A stretch of 16,038 nt of DNA. Source: JAKBCQ01 sp021807585. GTDB lineage: Bacteria > Planctomycetota > Planctomycetia > Isosphaerales > Isosphaeraceae. Position numbers and translations under genes: made by a program. Shown here one piece after another: positions 14,166-16,038 of the stretch; position 1 is the first letter of the stretch; every line of letters starts with the position of its first letter. The notes beneath the pieces are model-generated. The model saw nothing but the letters and a program-made list of their open reading frames with translations, did not search any database and was not told where the DNA came from. The stretch is from NCBI GenBank assembly GCA_027325115.1, contig DAHWFG010000491.1, positions 1 to 16,038 on the forward strand, in the 5' to 3' direction.

Positions 14166-14343
14166 AACCGATCAACCCGAACCGGCATGAACAAATGATT
14201 GCCAATACGACGCCGATCGATCGATCCCGAAATCACCGATCAGCCTCCTCACTGGAATTCTACGTATTTCCACGACCGCGACAACCGGCTCGACCCGCCG
14301 AAAACCGATAACCTCAATCCCTCGCAAACGAACGCAATCCATC

Positions 14344-15537
14344 ATGAACGACACCGCACGCGTGATTATCAAGCCCCGTCGGGCGCGTCCCTTCTACGCG
14401 CGACACCCCTGGGTCCTCTCGAACTCGATCGAACGCGTTGAAGGCTCTCCCGAACCCGGCGCCGAAGTGATCGTCCTCAGCCATGAACGGAAGTTTATCG
14501 CACAAGGCCTTTGGAACCCCAATAGCACGATCCAGGCGCGGCTTTACCGCTGGGAAGAGGCGCCGCTCGACGAAGCCTTTTGGCTCGACCGCGTCGACTC
14601 GGCCCTCAGGCTCCGCTCAACACTCCCCGGAAACCGCGGCGATCGCTCGGCCCGACGCCTGATCTACAGCGAGGCCGACGGCCTCTCGGGGCTCACCGTC
14701 GATCAATTCGATCAATATCTTGTTATGCAATTCACCAGCCTGGCTCTCCACCAGCGCAAAGATCTGTTCATTAAAGCCTTAACCGATCGATTGTCCCCCG
14801 CGGGAATCATGCTGCGAACCGAGCGCGGAATCGCCAAACGCGAGGGGCTCGAAATCGACGACGGCGTCGTGCACGGAACGATTCCCGACGAGCCGATCGC
14901 GATCGTCGAACACGGCATCGAGTATCGGGTCGACCTTCGAACCGGTCAGAAAACCGGTTTTTATCTCGATCAACGCGAAAACCGTATCGCCGCGTCAACG
15001 TATGCTTTGAACCGAAACGTGCTTGACGTCTTCTGTTACACGGGGGGCTTCGGCGTTGCGGCTCTCAAGCTCGGCGGAGCGGCTTCGTGTGTGGGAATCG
15101 ACGGATCGACGACCGCGATCGACCTCGCCCGCGTAAACGCCGAACGAAACGGCGTCGCACAAGCGTCTTTCGAACACGCCGACGCCTTCGACGCGCTCGA
15201 ACGGTTTCGAATCGACGGAAGAAAGTTTGATATGATCATTTGCGACCCTCCCAAATTCGCGCGGAGCCCGAACGGAATCGAAGAAGCCCTCAAAGGTTAT
15301 CTTCGGCTTAACCGAGCCGCGGTCGCGGTTTTGGAGCGCGACGGGATACTCGTCACGTGCTCGTGCTCGGGGTTGATCGATCGCGGTTTATTTGTCGAGG
15401 TGATCGCTCAGGTCGCCGAGCAATCGGGCCGAGCGATCCAAATACTCGAACAGCGCGGCCAGGCCCCCGATCATCCCGTGTCGGCTTCATGTCTTGATAC
15501 CGAATACCTCAAATGCCTGATCTGTCGCGTCGAATGA
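14344..15537 (+). CDS. rlmI: RlmI-type class I rRNA (cytosine-C5) methyltransferase
   Basis: A 397-residue cytoplasmic SAM-dependent RNA methyltransferase, the same length as E. coli RlmI, which makes m5C1962 in 23S rRNA. An N-terminal PUA domain (about 6-80; RHPWVLSNSIERVEGSPEPG) is followed by a linker domain and the family motif GQKTGFYLDQRENR (201-214). The Rossmann domain has SAM motif I DVFCYTGGFG (228-237), the acidic GID (251-253), motif IV CDPPKFARS (300-308), and CSCS (339-342), which holds a likely catalytic Cys. It ends DTEYLKCLICRVE, typical of the family. The exact rRNA target is inferred. No good Shine-Dalgarno precedes the ATG at 14344, but the PUA domain begins at residue 6, so the start fits. 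No downstream partner is visible. Confidence 0.9.
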   Translation: MNDTARVIIKPRRARPFYARHPWVLSNSIERVEGSPEPGAEVIVLSHERKFIAQGLWNPNSTIQARLYRWEEAPLDEAFWLDRVDSALRLRSTLPGNRGDRSARRLIYSEADGLSGLTVDQFDQYLVMQFTSLALHQRKDLFIKALTDRLSPAGIMLRTERGIAKREGLEIDDGVVHGTIPDEPIAIVEHGIEYRVDLRTGQKTGFYLDQRENRIAASTYALNRNVLDVFCYTGGFGVAALKLGGAASCVGIDGSTTAIDLARVNAERNGVAQASFEHADAFDALERFRIDGRKFDMIICDPPKFARSPNGIEEALKGYLRLNRAAVAVLERDGILVTCSCSGLIDRGLFVEVIAQVAEQSGRAIQILEQRGQAPDHPVSASCLDTEYLKCLICRVE

Positions 15538-15997
15538 AATCCGCGACGATGCGAAGTCGAACCAAACGCGCCGCGCAAAACGCATAATAATGTTCTTGAT
15601 CCCGGATATCATCGATCGAATCGCGTGCGCGATTTTCGAGTCCGAGCGCGAACCGCTTGATCGATTCCATCCGCTCCCAAACCCGCTCGGATCGAACCAG
15701 GCCGATCTCGATCGCCGCCGCGCGAATCGATCGAGTCACTCGCACCCCATCCTCAATTCCCTTACCTTGCCACGTCTTCTTAAATCGCCGCCATCATTAA
15801 ACTTTGCGTAAACTCACTCAGCCGCTTGATTTCATCGTTCGTCGTGATAGTGTATTTAACGATGATCCGTTCGGTCGCTTGGGTCGAATCCAAACCAATC
15901 GATCTTGGCTCGGATCCGTCCAAGCTTGGCGGAATTCGCCGAGGCGTCACCCTTTCCTTCTCAGATCGACACCCTGATTTCGCAACGGAGTTTTCTT
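15538..15997. other. Gene-poor stretch with two small leftward open frames
   Basis: No firm gene is seen. Two leftward GTG-started frames are worth naming. One at 15950-15780 (56 codons, AAGGA four bases before GTG) ends in a plausible helix, DEIKRLSEFTQSLMMAAI. One at 15745-15509 (78 codons) is helical and Arg-rich and overlaps the end of the methyltransferase gene by 29 bp. Both are hypothetical. A direct repeat TAAACT at 15798-15803 and 15809-15814 has an 11-bp period. A weak hairpin AATCGC-GTGC-GCGATT followed by TT (15619-15636) could end the methyltransferase transcript. Confidence 0.4.
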
Positions 15998-16038
15998 ATG
16001 TTTTGGCGCAAACGATCCCCGCGGCCCGTCGGTATTCA
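15998..16038 (+). CDS. Start of a gene cut by the right edge
   Basis: ATG at 15998 with GGAG seven bases upstream, an excellent ribosome binding site. Only 13 codons are visible (MFWRKRSPRPVGI). The basic start would suit a signal peptide or cytoplasmic side of a membrane protein. The family cannot be judged. Confidence 0.55.
   Translation, partial: MFWRKRSPRPVGI

Noticed and set aside
15798..15814. TAAACT direct repeat with 11-bp period as a PhoB-like box
   Set aside because: Only two 6-base copies are present, they do not match the known Pho box, and no PhoB-type regulator is nearby.

Overview
The window looks like a chromosomal segment from a planctomycete, probably near the Isosphaeraceae. 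This is inference from gene content, not a database result. The evidence is a secreted DUF1080 (3-keto-disaccharide hydrolase-type) protein, a large secreted protein with pre-peptidase C-terminal (PPC) domains, a lipoprotein-like YbhB/PEBP protein, a stand-alone ECF-like sigma factor with no anti-sigma gene beside it, and moderately GC-rich DNA full of GATC/CGATCG. I see no rRNA, tRNA, CRISPR array, insertion sequence or phage gene.

Layout. Positions 1-105 hold the start of a leftward membrane-anchored protein that runs off the left edge. A mostly non-coding stretch follows, ending in a good leftward intrinsic terminator (722-765). From 5758 down to 816 lie three leftward genes for exported proteins: a YbhB/YbcL-like lipoprotein, an 855-residue IPT/PPC/Ig-like protein, and a 458-residue secreted protein of unknown function. 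Divergent from them, at 6200-6781, is a secreted DUF1080 protein. Next come a membrane histidine kinase and an NtrC-type sigma-54 activator (6999-9655) that overlap by ATGA, converging on a leftward SulP anion transporter (11785-9695). A gene-poor kilobase (11786-12835) lies upstream of sulP. Beyond it are a leftward sigma factor (13426-12836), a rightward single-domain response regulator (13704-14165), an RlmI-type 23S rRNA methyltransferase (14344-15537), a gene-poor stretch, and the first 13 codons of a rightward gene cut by the right edge.

Main idea. The gene-poor kilobase carries two leftward -24/-12 (sigma-54) promoter matches. One (12059-12075) is almost perfect and points at sulP, with a leader of about 263 nt. 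The other (12559-12574) has one core mismatch and points into DNA with no convincing gene. The sigma-54 activator encoded on the far side of sulP is the obvious candidate regulator, so the kinase, activator and SulP transporter may form a local anion- or bicarbonate-responsive circuit. The kinase itself is odd: it keeps the phospho-accepting His but has lost the Mg-binding Asn of the N box and a Gly of the G1 box, so its ATP-dependent kinase activity is in doubt.

Limits. All promoter, hairpin and operator calls were made by eye. Family names come from recognised motifs, not searches.
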